DNA of 64,000 nucleotides from Micromonospora purpureochromogenes (GCF_900091515.1 NZ_LT607410.1:2480001-2544000); one strand, 5' to 3'. Shown: positions 54,551 to 62,393, counted from the first letter of the stretch. The notes: generated by a model from the sequence alone, not told the origin. Numbers and translations are program-made.

Positions 54551-56428
54551 GTGGCGAGCGGGACAAGTCGGGACGTGCTCGGCAGGGGACTGTCGGTCCT
54601 CGGCCGGGCGATCCGGGAACAACCGCGGATCTTCGCGGTGGCGGTGAGCGGCAGCGTGCTCTTCGGCCTCATGGTCATCGCCAGCGCGTACGTGGTGGGC
54701 GCGGTGGTCGGCGAGGTGGTGGTGCCGTCCATCGCCCGCGGCTCCGTCGGGACGGGCGCGCTGGCCCTGGCCGCGGCGGCGCTGTTCGGCATCAGCGTGC
54801 TGCGGGTGGTGGGCATCTTCGGCCGCCGGCTCGGCGCCGGCTACATGCAGTTCCGCCTCCAGGCCGCCTACCGGCGCCGGGTCACCCGCCGCTACCTCGA
54901 CCTGCCGCTGGCCTGGCACCAGCGCAACGCCACCGGCACCCTGCTGTCCAACGCCAACTCGGACGTGGAGGCGGCCTGGTACCCGATCGCCCCGCTGCCC
55001 TTCGCGGTCGGCACCCTGGTCATGCTGGTCGGGGCGGTCGTCTCGCTCTTCCTCACCGACTGGGCGCTGGCCCTGGTCGGGCTGGCTGTCTTCCCGGCGC
55101 TCTTCGCGCTCAACGTGGTCTACTCCCGGCGGATGGCACCCCGGCAGGCCCGCGCCCAGCGGCTGCGCGCCGAGGTCAGCGGCATCGCCCACGAGAGCTT
55201 CGACGGCGCCCTGGTGGTCAAGACGATGGGCCGCGAGGCCGAGGAGACCGCCCGGTTCTCGGCCCGGGCCGGCGAGCTGCGCGACGCGCTGATCTCCGTC
55301 GGCCGGCTGCGCGGCGTCTTCGACCCGCTGCTGGAGACGCTGCCCAGCCTCGGCACCCTCGCCGTGCTGGTGGTCGGTGCGTTCCGGCTGCGGGCGGGCG
55401 CGATCAGCGTCGCCGAGCTGGTCAGCGTCGCCTTCCTCTTCACCGTGCTGGCCTTCCCGGTGCGGGCCATCGGCTGGGTCCTCGCCGAGCTGCCGCGCAG
55501 CGTCGCCGGCTGGGACCGGGTCCGCCGGGTCCTGGACGCCACCGGCGAGATGCCGTACGGCGAGCGTCGGCTCGCCCCGGCCGAGCCGACACCCGCCACG
55601 CTGGCCTTCGCCGACGTCTGCTTCGGGTACGAGCCGGCCGAGGCGCACCTGCCCGGCACGGAGGTGCTCGGCGAGGTCACCTTCACCGTGCCGGCCGGGA
55701 AGACGGTCGCCCTGGTCGGCCCGACCGGCGCCGGCAAGTCCACCATCGCCTCGCTGGCCGTGCGCCTGGTCGACCCGCGCGTCGGCACGGTGGCCCTGGA
55801 CGGCGTCGACGTACGCGAGCTGGCCGCGGACTCGCTGGCGGCGACGGTCGCCCTGGTCGCGCAGGTGCCGTTCGTCTTCGACGACACCGTGCGGGCCAAC
55901 ATCACCCTGGACCGGCCGGGCATCGGCGACGAGGTCGTGTGGGCCGCGCTGCGGCTGGCCGAGGCGGACGGCTTCGTCGCCGCACTCCCCGAGGGGCTGG
56001 ACACCATGGTCGGCGAGCGGGGCACCTCGCTCTCCGGCGGGCAGCGGCAGCGGCTCACCCTGGCCCGGGCGCTCGCCGGCCGGCCCCGGCTGCTGGTGCT
56101 CGACGACGCGACCAGCGCCGTCGACCCGAGGGTGGAGGCGGCCATCCTGGCCGGACTGCGCGCCCCGACCGGGGGGCAGGGCGCCGCCGCGTCGATCCTG
56201 GTGGTCGCGTACCGGCGGGCGACCATCGCCCTCGCCGACGAGGTGATCTACGTGGAGCAGGGGCGGGTGGTGGCCCGGGGCACGCACACCGAGCTGCTCG
56301 CCACCGTGCCCGGCTACGCCGACCTGGTGACCGCGTACGAGCAGGCCGAGCAGGAACGCGAGCAGAACCGCACGTACGACGAGGTCGCGCCGCTGACCTC
56401 GGGCCTGGAGATCGAGGTGGACCGGTGA
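54551..56428 (+). CDS. Heterodimeric ABC exporter, subunit A (degenerate-site NBD)
   Basis: 625 residues: six-helix membrane domain (residues 25-310) fused to a nucleotide-binding domain. Walker A GPTGAGKST and signature LSGGQ (494-498) are canonical. In Walker B the catalytic Glu is replaced by Asp519 (LVLDDATSAVD), and the switch His is replaced by Tyr554 (VVAYRRAT). It therefore supplies the good signature but a non-hydrolysing site, as in heterodimeric exporters of the BmrCD or TM287/288 type. GTG start. It is joined to subunit B by three copies of the 59-bp element starting at its stop codon. Confidence 0.93.
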   Translation: MASGTSRDVLGRGLSVLGRAIREQPRIFAVAVSGSVLFGLMVIASAYVVGAVVGEVVVPSIARGSVGTGALALAAAALFGISVLRVVGIFGRRLGAGYMQFRLQAAYRRRVTRRYLDLPLAWHQRNATGTLLSNANSDVEAAWYPIAPLPFAVGTLVMLVGAVVSLFLTDWALALVGLAVFPALFALNVVYSRRMAPRQARAQRLRAEVSGIAHESFDGALVVKTMGREAEETARFSARAGELRDALISVGRLRGVFDPLLETLPSLGTLAVLVVGAFRLRAGAISVAELVSVAFLFTVLAFPVRAIGWVLAELPRSVAGWDRVRRVLDATGEMPYGERRLAPAEPTPATLAFADVCFGYEPAEAHLPGTEVLGEVTFTVPAGKTVALVGPTGAGKSTIASLAVRLVDPRVGTVALDGVDVRELAADSLAATVALVAQVPFVFDDTVRANITLDRPGIGDEVVWAALRLAEADGFVAALPEGLDTMVGERGTSLSGGQRQRLTLARALAGRPRLLVLDDATSAVDPRVEAAILAGLRAPTGGQGAAASILVVAYRRATIALADEVIYVEQGRVVARGTHTELLATVPGYADLVTAYEQAEQEREQNRTYDEVAPLTSGLEIEVDR

Positions 56429-56601
56429 GCGCGAGGAGTGCAGCGGAGCGGAGCCCCGCAGTCGCGAACGAAAGGTCGGCCCGGTGAGCGCGAGGAGTGC
56501 AGCGGAGCGGAGCCCCGCAGTCGCGAACGAAAGGTCGGCCCGGTGAGCGCGAGGAGTGCAGCGGAGCGGAGCCCCGCAGTCGCGAACGAAAGGTCGGCCC
56601 G
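56425..56601 (+). repeat. Three tandem 59-bp coupling elements (micro-ORF chain)
   Basis: Three identical 59-bp units start at 56425, 56484 and 56543. Each begins with GTGA, where the TGA ends the previous frame and the GTG opens a 20-codon ORF (MSARSAAERSPAVANERSAR) ending in the TGA of the next GTGA. The fourth GTG (56602) is the start of the ABC subunit B gene, which itself begins MSA. Each unit carries gaaagg as a possible ribosome site before the next start. Period 59 shifts the frame by two, so no long read-through ORF forms across a single copy. Confidence 0.85.
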
Positions 56602-58401
56602 GTGAGCGCGACGACGGTGGAGCCGGAGCGGCGTGAGGAGCCGCAGGAGCGTTCCGAGACGACCTGGCGGACGCTGCGGCGCGGGCTGGCGCTCTCCCCG
56701 GAACTGCGGACCGGGCTGGCCGGCACCCTGGCGCTGGCCCTGGTCTACATGGTCGGCCGGGTGGCCGTGCCGGTCGCCGTGCAGCGCGGCATCGACGGCG
56801 GCATCGTCGGCGGCCTGGACCTGGCCGTGGTGTGGCGGGTGGTCACGATCACCGCGGCCGTGCTGGTGGTCACCACCACCTGCGGCTACCTGATGATGCG
56901 CCGGCTGTTCACGGTCAGCGAGACCGCGCTGGCCAACGTCCGGACCCGGGCGTTCCGGCACGTGCACGACCTGTCGATGCTGCACCAGCAGTCCGAGCGG
57001 CGCGGGTCGCTGGTCTCCCGGGTGACCAGCGACGTCGACCAGATCACCCAGTTCCTGCAGTGGGGCGGGGTGATCCTGCTCGTCAACCTCGGTCAGCTCG
57101 TCGTCACCACGGCCGTGATGCTGGCGTACTCCTGGCAGTTGACCCTGGTGGTGCTGGTCGCCTTCGCGCCGGCGGTGCTGGTGATCCGGCTGCTCCAGCG
57201 CCGGCTCGGCGCCGCCTACGGGGTGGTCCGGCAGCGGATGGGCACCCTGCTCGGCGCCATCGCCGAGAGCGTGGTCGGCGCGCCGGTGATCCGGGCGTAC
57301 GGCATCGCGGGGCGCACCGCCCGGCGGCTCGACACCGCGATCGAGGGGCAGCGGCAGGCCCAGCAGCGGGCGATCCGGATCAGCATCGTGGGCAGCTCGG
57401 TGGGGGAGCTGGCCGCCGGCCTGGCGCTGGCCGGCGTGGTGGTCCTCGGGGTGCTGCTCGGCGTGGACGGCTCGCTCTCCATCGGCCAGCTCACCGCGTT
57501 CCTGTTCCTGGTCACGCTCTTCATCCAGCCGGTGCAGATCGCCACCGAGGTGCTCAACGAGGCGCAGAACGCCATCGCCGGCTGGCGTCGGGTGCTGGAC
57601 GTGCTCGACGTCGCGCCGGACGTGGCCGACCCCGGCGAGCAGGGGCGGGAGCTGCCGCCGGGCCCGCTGGACATCAGCTTCGCCGGGGTGACCTTCGCGT
57701 ACCCGGGCGGTCCGCCGGTGCTGCACGACGTCACCCTGGACATCCCGGCGAAGAGCCGGGTGGCGGTGGTCGGCGAGACCGGCAGCGGCAAGACCACCTT
57801 CGCCAAGCTGCTCACCCGGCTGATGGACCCGACCGACGGGCAGGTGCTGCTCTCCGGGGTGCCGCTGGACCGGGTGCGGTTCGACTCGCTGCGCGCCCGG
57901 GTGGTGATGGTGCCGCAGGACGGTTTCCTCTTCGACGCCACGGTGGGCGACAACGTCCGCTTCGCCCGCCCCGAGCTGACCGACGCGGAACTCACCGCGG
58001 CCTTCACCGAGCTGGGGCTGGCCGACTGGCTGGACGGCCTGCCGTCGGGCCTGGCCACCGCGGTCGGCGAGCGGGGTGAGTCGCTGAGCGTGGGGGAGCG
58101 GCAGCTGGTGGCGCTCGCCCGGGCCTACGTGGCCGACCCGGACCTGCTGGTCCTCGACGAGGCCACCAGTGCCGTCGACCCGGCCACCGAGGTACGCCTG
58201 CAGCGCACCCTGGACGCGGTGACCCGCGGCCGGACCACCCTGGCCATCGCGCACCGGCTCTCCACCGCGCAGGCGGCCGACGAGGTGATCGTGGTGGACC
58301 GGGGCCGGATCGTGCAGCGCGGCCCGCACGACGAGCTGGTCCGCGACCCGGAGTCGGTCTACGGCCTGCTCTTCGCCTCCTGGCTGGAGCAGACCCGCTG
58401 A
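56602..58401 (+). CDS. Heterodimeric ABC exporter, subunit B (catalytic NBD)
   Basis: 599 residues. Membrane domain with the six helices of type IV exporters (LALALVYMVGRVAVPVAV onward), then a nucleotide-binding domain with Walker A GETGSGKTT, complete Walker B ending in Glu520 (LVLDEATSAVD) and switch His551 (AIAHRLS). Its signature is degenerate, LSVGE at 495-499. It thus pairs with the LSGGQ of subunit A to make the one competent ATP site. The GTG start at 56602 is the last in the chain of repeat starts. Likely drug or lipid exporter; substrate unknown. Confidence 0.93.
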   Translation: MSATTVEPERREEPQERSETTWRTLRRGLALSPELRTGLAGTLALALVYMVGRVAVPVAVQRGIDGGIVGGLDLAVVWRVVTITAAVLVVTTTCGYLMMRRLFTVSETALANVRTRAFRHVHDLSMLHQQSERRGSLVSRVTSDVDQITQFLQWGGVILLVNLGQLVVTTAVMLAYSWQLTLVVLVAFAPAVLVIRLLQRRLGAAYGVVRQRMGTLLGAIAESVVGAPVIRAYGIAGRTARRLDTAIEGQRQAQQRAIRISIVGSSVGELAAGLALAGVVVLGVLLGVDGSLSIGQLTAFLFLVTLFIQPVQIATEVLNEAQNAIAGWRRVLDVLDVAPDVADPGEQGRELPPGPLDISFAGVTFAYPGGPPVLHDVTLDIPAKSRVAVVGETGSGKTTFAKLLTRLMDPTDGQVLLSGVPLDRVRFDSLRARVVMVPQDGFLFDATVGDNVRFARPELTDAELTAAFTELGLADWLDGLPSGLATAVGERGESLSVGERQLVALARAYVADPDLLVLDEATSAVDPATEVRLQRTLDAVTRGRTTLAIAHRLSTAQAADEVIVVDRGRIVQRGPHDELVRDPESVYGLLFASWLEQTR

Positions 58402-58433
58402 CCCGTTGAGCCCGATACAGCAGACCCGTTGAG

Positions 58434-58464
58434 CCGGATCCGGCGCGTCGCGCGCCGGATCCGG
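58434..58464. terminator. Bidirectional terminator hairpin between ABC exporter and rpsD
   Basis: A 14-bp perfect stem (58434-58447 with 58451-58464) and TCG loop between the convergent ABC subunit B and rpsD genes. Its arms contain GGATCC. Confidence 0.7.
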
Positions 58465-58469
58465 TCGGC

Positions 58470-59081
58470 TCACCGGGAGTAGTGCTCGACCACCAGCTGC
58501 TCGTCACAGACCACCGGCACCTCGTGCCGGGCCGGCTCGCGCAGCAGGGTGGCCCGCAGGCCGGTCAGGTCGACCGAGAGGTACGGCCGGCCGGGCCCGT
58601 CGTCCGCGTTGGCCCCGGTGGCGGCGAGCTGGAAGGGCGGCAGCTGCCGGCTCCGCTCGCGGACGGCGACCACCTGACCGGGCCGCAGCCGGTACGACGG
58701 CCGGTCGACCTTGCGCCCGTCGACGGTGAGGTGCCCGTGGGCGACCAGTTGCCGGGCCTGGTAGATGCTGCGGGCCAGGCCGGCGCGGTGCACCACCGCG
58801 TCCAGCCGCCGTTCCAGCAGCGCGACCAGCGTCTGGCCGGTCTTGCCGGCGCCCCGCGCCGCCTCGTCGAAGGCGCGGCGCAGCTGCACCTCGCTGACGT
58901 TGTACTGGTGCCGCAGCCGCTGCTTCTCCAGCAGCCGCACCTGGTAGTCGGAGGTGCGCCGGCGGGCCCGGCCGTGCACGCCCGGCGGGTAGGGGCGGCG
59001 TTCGAGGTACTGGACGCACTTGCGGGTCAGTGGGATGCCGAGGGCCCGGGAGAGGCGGGCCTTGGGGCGGGGGTGGTTCAC
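58470..59081 (-). CDS. rpsD: Small-subunit ribosomal protein S4 (zinc-free type)
   Basis: 203 residues, GTG start. N-terminal [16 protein letters not shown] and [20 protein letters not shown], then the S4 RNA-binding domain ([42 protein letters not shown]). The N-terminal zinc-site cysteines of the C+ S4 type are absent; only one Cys remains (RKCVQYLE). It stands alone, not in the rpsM-rpsK-rpsD-rpoA operon, so it is probably a second, metal-free S4. It is divergent from an iron-boxed gene, and the box lies 36-54 bp upstream of its start. Confidence 0.92.
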   Translation of the reverse strand: MNHPRPKARLSRALGIPLTRKCVQYLERRPYPPGVHGRARRRTSDYQVRLLEKQRLRHQYNVSEVQLRRAFDEAARGAGKTGQTLVALLERRLDAVVHRAGLARSIYQARQLVAHGHLTVDGRKVDRPSYRLRPGQVVAVRERSRQLPPFQLAATGANADDGPGRPYLSVDLTGLRATLLREPARHEVPVVCDEQLVVEHYSR

Positions 59082-59116
59082 GTGGACGTCTCCGCTCGGG
59101 TGTTCTAGGGTGCTAC

Positions 59117-59135
59117 TTAGGTAAGCCTAACCTAT
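59117..59135. promoter_or_regulatory. IdeR/DmdR (DtxR-family) iron box
   Basis: TTAGGTAAGCCTAACCTAT matches the 19-bp iron-box consensus TTAGGTTAGSCTAACCTAA at about 17 positions. It sits between rpsD (minus) and the HugZ-like gene, immediately before the ribosome site AGGAGGT (59138-59144), so iron-loaded repressor would block transcription of the haem gene and possibly rpsD. Confidence 0.8.
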
Positions 59136-59150
59136 ATAGGAGGTGCCCCG

Positions 59151-59900
59151 ATGGGACCGAGCCCCGCCGAGATCGTCCGCACCCTGGTCGCCGGTCGGCT
59201 CCCCGGTCTGGTGCACCTCGCGCACCGCCCGGGCCCGTACCACGTCCGGCACGCCACCGACCCGGAGGGACGGGTGCTGATGCTCGTGTCGGTGGTCAGC
59301 GACCTCGCCGCCGAGCTGGACCCCGGGGCCGACGACGACGTCGCCGTGGTGCTCGACGTGCTGGACCTGCCGCCGGCGCCGGGTGCGCCGTCGCTCGGTC
59401 GGGCCTGGGTCTCCGGCTGGGCGGTGCCGCTGCGGGGCGCGGAGGCCCGGCGCGGTGCGGCCGACTTCGCGGCCGTCGACCCGACCGGTGACCTGCTCGA
59501 CGTCGGCACCCGGTTCCGCCTGCACCGCTTCGAGGTGGTCGAGGCCCGCCTGGAGGGCGCCGACTCCGTGCGCCGCGTCGACCCCGGGGAGTACGCCGCC
59601 GCCGAGCCGGACCCGCTGCACACGATCGAGCCCGAGCTGCTGGCCGACCTCACCGACCACCACGAGGCGCAGGTCGCCGCGTACCTGCGCGGCCACCTCG
59701 ACCTCGCCGGCGGCCGGCCCCGGGTGGTGCGGCTGGACCGGTACGGCCTGGTGGTCGCGTACGGCGGGCCCGGCGACCGGCGGCGGGCCCGGCTGGCCTT
59801 CCCGCACCCGGTGGCCGACCCGGCGGAGCTGTCCCGGCTGCTGCACCCGATGCTCTGCCCGCGCGCGGCCGGCGCCCGCCCGGCGGCCGACGGGCGCTGA
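59151..59900 (+). CDS. HugZ-like haem-utilisation protein with DUF2470 domain
   Basis: 249 residues. The N-terminal part (LVHLAHRPGPYHVRHATDPE, GRVLMLVSVVSDLAAEL) resembles the split-barrel of HugZ/pyridoxamine-oxidase-like haem oxygenases. The C-terminal DUF2470 domain begins LTDHHEAQVAAYLRGHLDL and ends VADPAELSRLLHPML. Perfect ribosome site AGGAGGT 7 nt before the ATG. The iron box shows iron repression, consistent with a role in obtaining iron from haem. The reaction itself is inferred from family resemblance. Confidence 0.8.
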   Translation: MGPSPAEIVRTLVAGRLPGLVHLAHRPGPYHVRHATDPEGRVLMLVSVVSDLAAELDPGADDDVAVVLDVLDLPPAPGAPSLGRAWVSGWAVPLRGAEARRGAADFAAVDPTGDLLDVGTRFRLHRFEVVEARLEGADSVRRVDPGEYAAAEPDPLHTIEPELLADLTDHHEAQVAAYLRGHLDLAGGRPRVVRLDRYGLVVAYGGPGDRRRARLAFPHPVADPAELSRLLHPMLCPRAAGARPAADGR

Positions 59901-59903
59901 CGG

Positions 59904-60500
59904 TCAGGCCAGGTCGCCGGTGAGGTAGCGCTGCACCGTCGGGCCGAGCGCCGCGACCAGGGTCTCCGGGTCCGCGGAGGCCACCGGCTCCAGCCGGATG
60001 ACGTACCGCATCATGGCCAGGCCGATCATCTGGGTGGCCACCAGCGAGCCGCGCAGCGGCAGCTCCGCCGGCGGGATGTCGAGGTGGTCGAGCACACGGC
60101 GCAGCACCTGGGTGACCAGGAACTCGCGCAGCAGCCGGGCGGTCCAGTCGTTGTTGACCGCCGAGCGGAGCAGGGCCACCGCCGCCTTGCCGGCCGGCGA
60201 GTCCCACACCCCGAGGAACGTCCGGACCAGCCGCTCACCGACGCCGTCCACCCCGCCGGCCAGCACCACGGGGAGCAGCTCCGCCGGGTCCAGCGGGATC
60301 TCGACGGTGGCCCGGAAGAGCTCCTCCTTGCTGCCGAAGTAGTGGTGCACCAGGGCCGGATCGACCCCCGCCGCGGTGGCGATGACCCGGATCGAGGCCG
60401 CGTCGAAGCCGCGCTCGGCGAAGGTCGTCCGGGCCGCCGCGAGGATGGCCTGCCGGGTGTCCGGGTTGCCGGGGCGCCGGCCGGTGCGGCGCCGCGTCAT
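59904..60500 (-). CDS. TetR-family transcriptional regulator
   Basis: 198 residues. N-terminal helix-turn-helix (TRQAILAAARTTFAERGFDA, ASIRVIATAAGVDPALVHHY, FGSKEELF) is standard TetR; the C-terminal domain (LLREFLVTQVLRRVLDHLDI) is the TetR_C ligand-binding type found with ABC-2 exporters. Its ATG overlaps the permease stop, so it is the third gene of the operon it probably controls. The likely operator is the nested dyad at 62303-62334. Confidence 0.93.
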   Translation of the reverse strand: MTRRRTGRRPGNPDTRQAILAAARTTFAERGFDAASIRVIATAAGVDPALVHHYFGSKEELFRATVEIPLDPAELLPVVLAGGVDGVGERLVRTFLGVWDSPAGKAAVALLRSAVNNDWTARLLREFLVTQVLRRVLDHLDIPPAELPLRGSLVATQMIGLAMMRYVIRLEPVASADPETLVAALGPTVQRYLTGDLA

Positions 60501-61252
60501 CCGCTGCGCCGCCGCAGGGTCGCCGCCGCGAGCACCAGGGCCGCCACCGCCGCGCCGGCGACGATCCCCACGTCCCGCCACATGGTGCCGGTCGGTTCGG
60601 CGTGCGCGCCGACCTCCTGCAGGGCCTCGACCGCGTACGACAGGGGCAGCGCGTCGCTGACCGCCTGGAGCCAGCCGGCCATCTGGCCGCGCGGCACGAA
60701 GAGCCCGCAGAGCAGCAGCTGCGGGGCGACCACGACCGGCATGAACTGGACCGCCTGGAACTCGGTGCGGGCGAAGGCGCTGCAGAACAGCCCGAGCGCC
60801 ACGGCCAGCACGGCGTTCAGCGCCGCGACCAGGATGACCAGCCCGGCGCTGCCGGCGGTCTCCATCCCGAGCAGCCAGTACGCCACGCCGGCGGCGATGG
60901 CCGCCTGCACCGCCCCGGCCAGCCCGAACGCGATGCCGTAGCCGAAGAGCAGGTCGAGCTTGTGCAGCGGCGTGGTGAGCAGCCGTTCCAGCGTGCCGGT
61001 GGTGCGCTCGCGCAGCATCGCGATGCTGGTCACCAGGAACATCACGATGAACGGGAAGAAGCCCAGCATGATCAGGGCGATCCGGTCGAAGGTCGACGGC
61101 TGCCCGGGGGCGGTGGGCAGGTCGGCGTACATGTAGTAGACCAGGGTCAGCAGCACCGTGGGCACCACCACCAGCAGCGCCACCGTGCGCTTGTCGTGCC
61201 GCAGCTGGCGCAGGATGCGCCCGATGGTGACGGTCAGAATCCGCGCATTCAC
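60497..61252 (-). CDS. ABC-2 type efflux permease
   Basis: 251 residues with six hydrophobic segments. LTVTIGRILRQLRHDKRTVALL at the N-terminus, FFPFIVMFLVTSIAMLRERTTGTLERLLTTP (a coupling segment with RTTGTLERLLTTPL) and FVPRGQMAGWLQAVSDALPLSYAV are hallmarks of the YhgE/YbhR-like export permeases. The GTG start at 61252 is the final start in the chain of five 59-bp elements that separate it from the ATPase gene. Confidence 0.92.
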   Translation of the reverse strand: MNARILTVTIGRILRQLRHDKRTVALLVVVPTVLLTLVYYMYADLPTAPGQPSTFDRIALIMLGFFPFIVMFLVTSIAMLRERTTGTLERLLTTPLHKLDLLFGYGIAFGLAGAVQAAIAAGVAYWLLGMETAGSAGLVILVAALNAVLAVALGLFCSAFARTEFQAVQFMPVVVAPQLLLCGLFVPRGQMAGWLQAVSDALPLSYAVEALQEVGAHAEPTGTMWRDVGIVAGAAVAALVLAAATLRRRSG

Positions 61253-61547
61253 GATGCCTCCTCCGTTCGCGACTGCGGGGCTCGCAGGCCCGGCTCACTC
61301 CTCGCGCTCACGATGCCTCCTCCGTTCGCGACTGCGGGGCTCGCAGGCCCGGCTCACTCCTCGCGCTCACGATGCCTCCTCGGTTCGCGACTGCGGGGCT
61401 CGCAGGCCCGGCTCACTCCTCGCGCTCACGATGCCTCCTCGGTTCGCGACTGCGGGGCTCGCAGGCCCGGCTCACTCCTCGCGCTCACGATGCCTCCTCG
61501 GTTCGCGACTGCGGCGCTCGCAGGCCCGGCTCACTCCTCGCGCTCAC
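61249..61547 (-). repeat. Five tandem 59-bp coupling elements (micro-ORF chain)
   Basis: On the minus strand GTG starts lie at 61547, 61488, 61429, 61370 and 61311, exactly 59 bp apart; the next start (61252) is the permease. Each unit is a 20-codon ORF (MSARSEPGLRAPQSRTEEAS) whose TGA overlaps the next GTG. Each ends with a GAGGAG ribosome site 6-7 nt before the next start. The only base differences between units (GCC/GCG and ACC/ACG) are silent in this reading. Confidence 0.88.
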
Positions 61548-62287
61548 GATGCCTCCTTGCCGGCGGGCTGCTGGCCCGCCTCGCTCGACCGGATCAACCG
61601 CAGGAACGACTCCTCCAGGTCGTCGACCCCGGTGCGCTCCCGGATCGCGTCGGGAGTGTCGTCGGCGACCAGCCGGCCCTCCCGGATCAGCAGCAGCCGG
61701 TCGCACCGGGCCGCCTCGTCCATCACGTGGCTGGACACCAGCAGCGTCGTGCCGGCCGCCGCCATCTCGTGGAACCGGCCCCACAGGTCGGCCCGCAGCA
61801 CCGGGTCCTGGCCGACCGTCGGCTCGTCGAGGATGACCAGCTCGGGGTCGCCGACCAGGGCGCAGGCCAGCGAGGCTCGGCTGCGCTGCCCGCCGGAGAG
61901 GGTGCCGACCAGCTGGGTGGCCGCGTCGGCCAGCCCGACGTCGGCGACCGCCCGATCGGCGTCGGCCCCGTGCCGGCCCTGCAACGCCGCGAAGTAGCGG
62001 GCGTTCTCCCGGACGGTCAGGTCGGCGTAGACGCTGGGCGCCTGGGTCAGGTAGCCGACCCGGTGGCGCAGGTCGGCCGAGCCGGCCGGCCGGCCGAGCA
62101 CGGTGACCGTGCCCGAGTCGATCACCTGGACCCCCACCACCGCCCGCATCAGGGTGGTCTTGCCGCTGCCGCTGGGCCCGAGCAGCCCGGTCACCGAGCC
62201 CCGGGGGACGGTGCAGTCGATGCCGTGCAGCACCCTTCGCCGGCCCCGGTCGACGACCAGGTCGCGGACCGTGATCGCGTCCTCCAC
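61544..62287 (-). CDS. ABC transporter ATP-binding protein (efflux)
   Basis: 247 residues. Walker A GLLGPSGSGKTT, signature LSGGQRSRASLACAL, Walker B LVILDEPTVGQDPV and H-loop VSSHVMDEAARCD. The GTG start at 62287 has the ribosome site ggaggtg; upstream in-frame codons run through the operator region and were excluded. The last 4 bp (GTGA) open the first micro-ORF of the repeat chain. Forms an exporter with the permease; the operon ends with tetR. Confidence 0.93.
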   Translation of the reverse strand: MEDAITVRDLVVDRGRRRVLHGIDCTVPRGSVTGLLGPSGSGKTTLMRAVVGVQVIDSGTVTVLGRPAGSADLRHRVGYLTQAPSVYADLTVRENARYFAALQGRHGADADRAVADVGLADAATQLVGTLSGGQRSRASLACALVGDPELVILDEPTVGQDPVLRADLWGRFHEMAAAGTTLLVSSHVMDEAARCDRLLLIREGRLVADDTPDAIRERTGVDDLEESFLRLIRSSEAGQQPAGKEAS

Positions 62288-62302
62288 CGCCCACCTCCAA
62301 AA

Positions 62303-62334
62303 CTCATCAGCTGTTGAACTCAACGCTAGATGAG
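62303..62334. promoter_or_regulatory. Nested dyad operator upstream of the TetR/ABC operon
   Basis: CTCATC (62303-62308) and GATGAG (62329-62334) are inverted repeats sharing their centre (62318.5) with an inner dyad GTTGA-AC-TCAAC (62313-62324). It lies 16 bp upstream of the ATPase start on the minus strand, in a locally AT-rich patch, the right place for autorepression by the operon's TetR. Confidence 0.6.
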
Positions 62335-62355
62335 ATACCCGGACCGGCGCAATGG

Positions 62356-62376
62356 TTGACTTCGAGTGCTCTCGAA
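62356..62376 (+). promoter_or_regulatory. MerR-type promoter element of merR-akr
   Basis: A -35-like TTGACT (62356-62361) runs into the dyad TTCGAG-tgct-CTCGAA (62361-62376), which lies in the spacer as usual for MerR regulators. The -10 is not clear (aagcct or gcctgg near 62381-62388). It is 18 bp upstream of the GTG start of merR. Confidence 0.6.
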
Positions 62377-62393
62377 CTGGAAGCCTGGGTGGC

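Noticed and set aside
56425..56604. Possible CRISPR array (regular 59-bp repeats), also at 61249-61547
   Set aside because: Units are contiguous with no unique spacers, their ends coincide with start/stop codons of flanking genes, and no cas gene is present.
59082..59150. Zur box for the zinc-free S4
   Set aside because: The palindrome matches the DtxR/IdeR iron-box consensus and not the actinobacterial Zur consensus with its TGA-AAT-type core.
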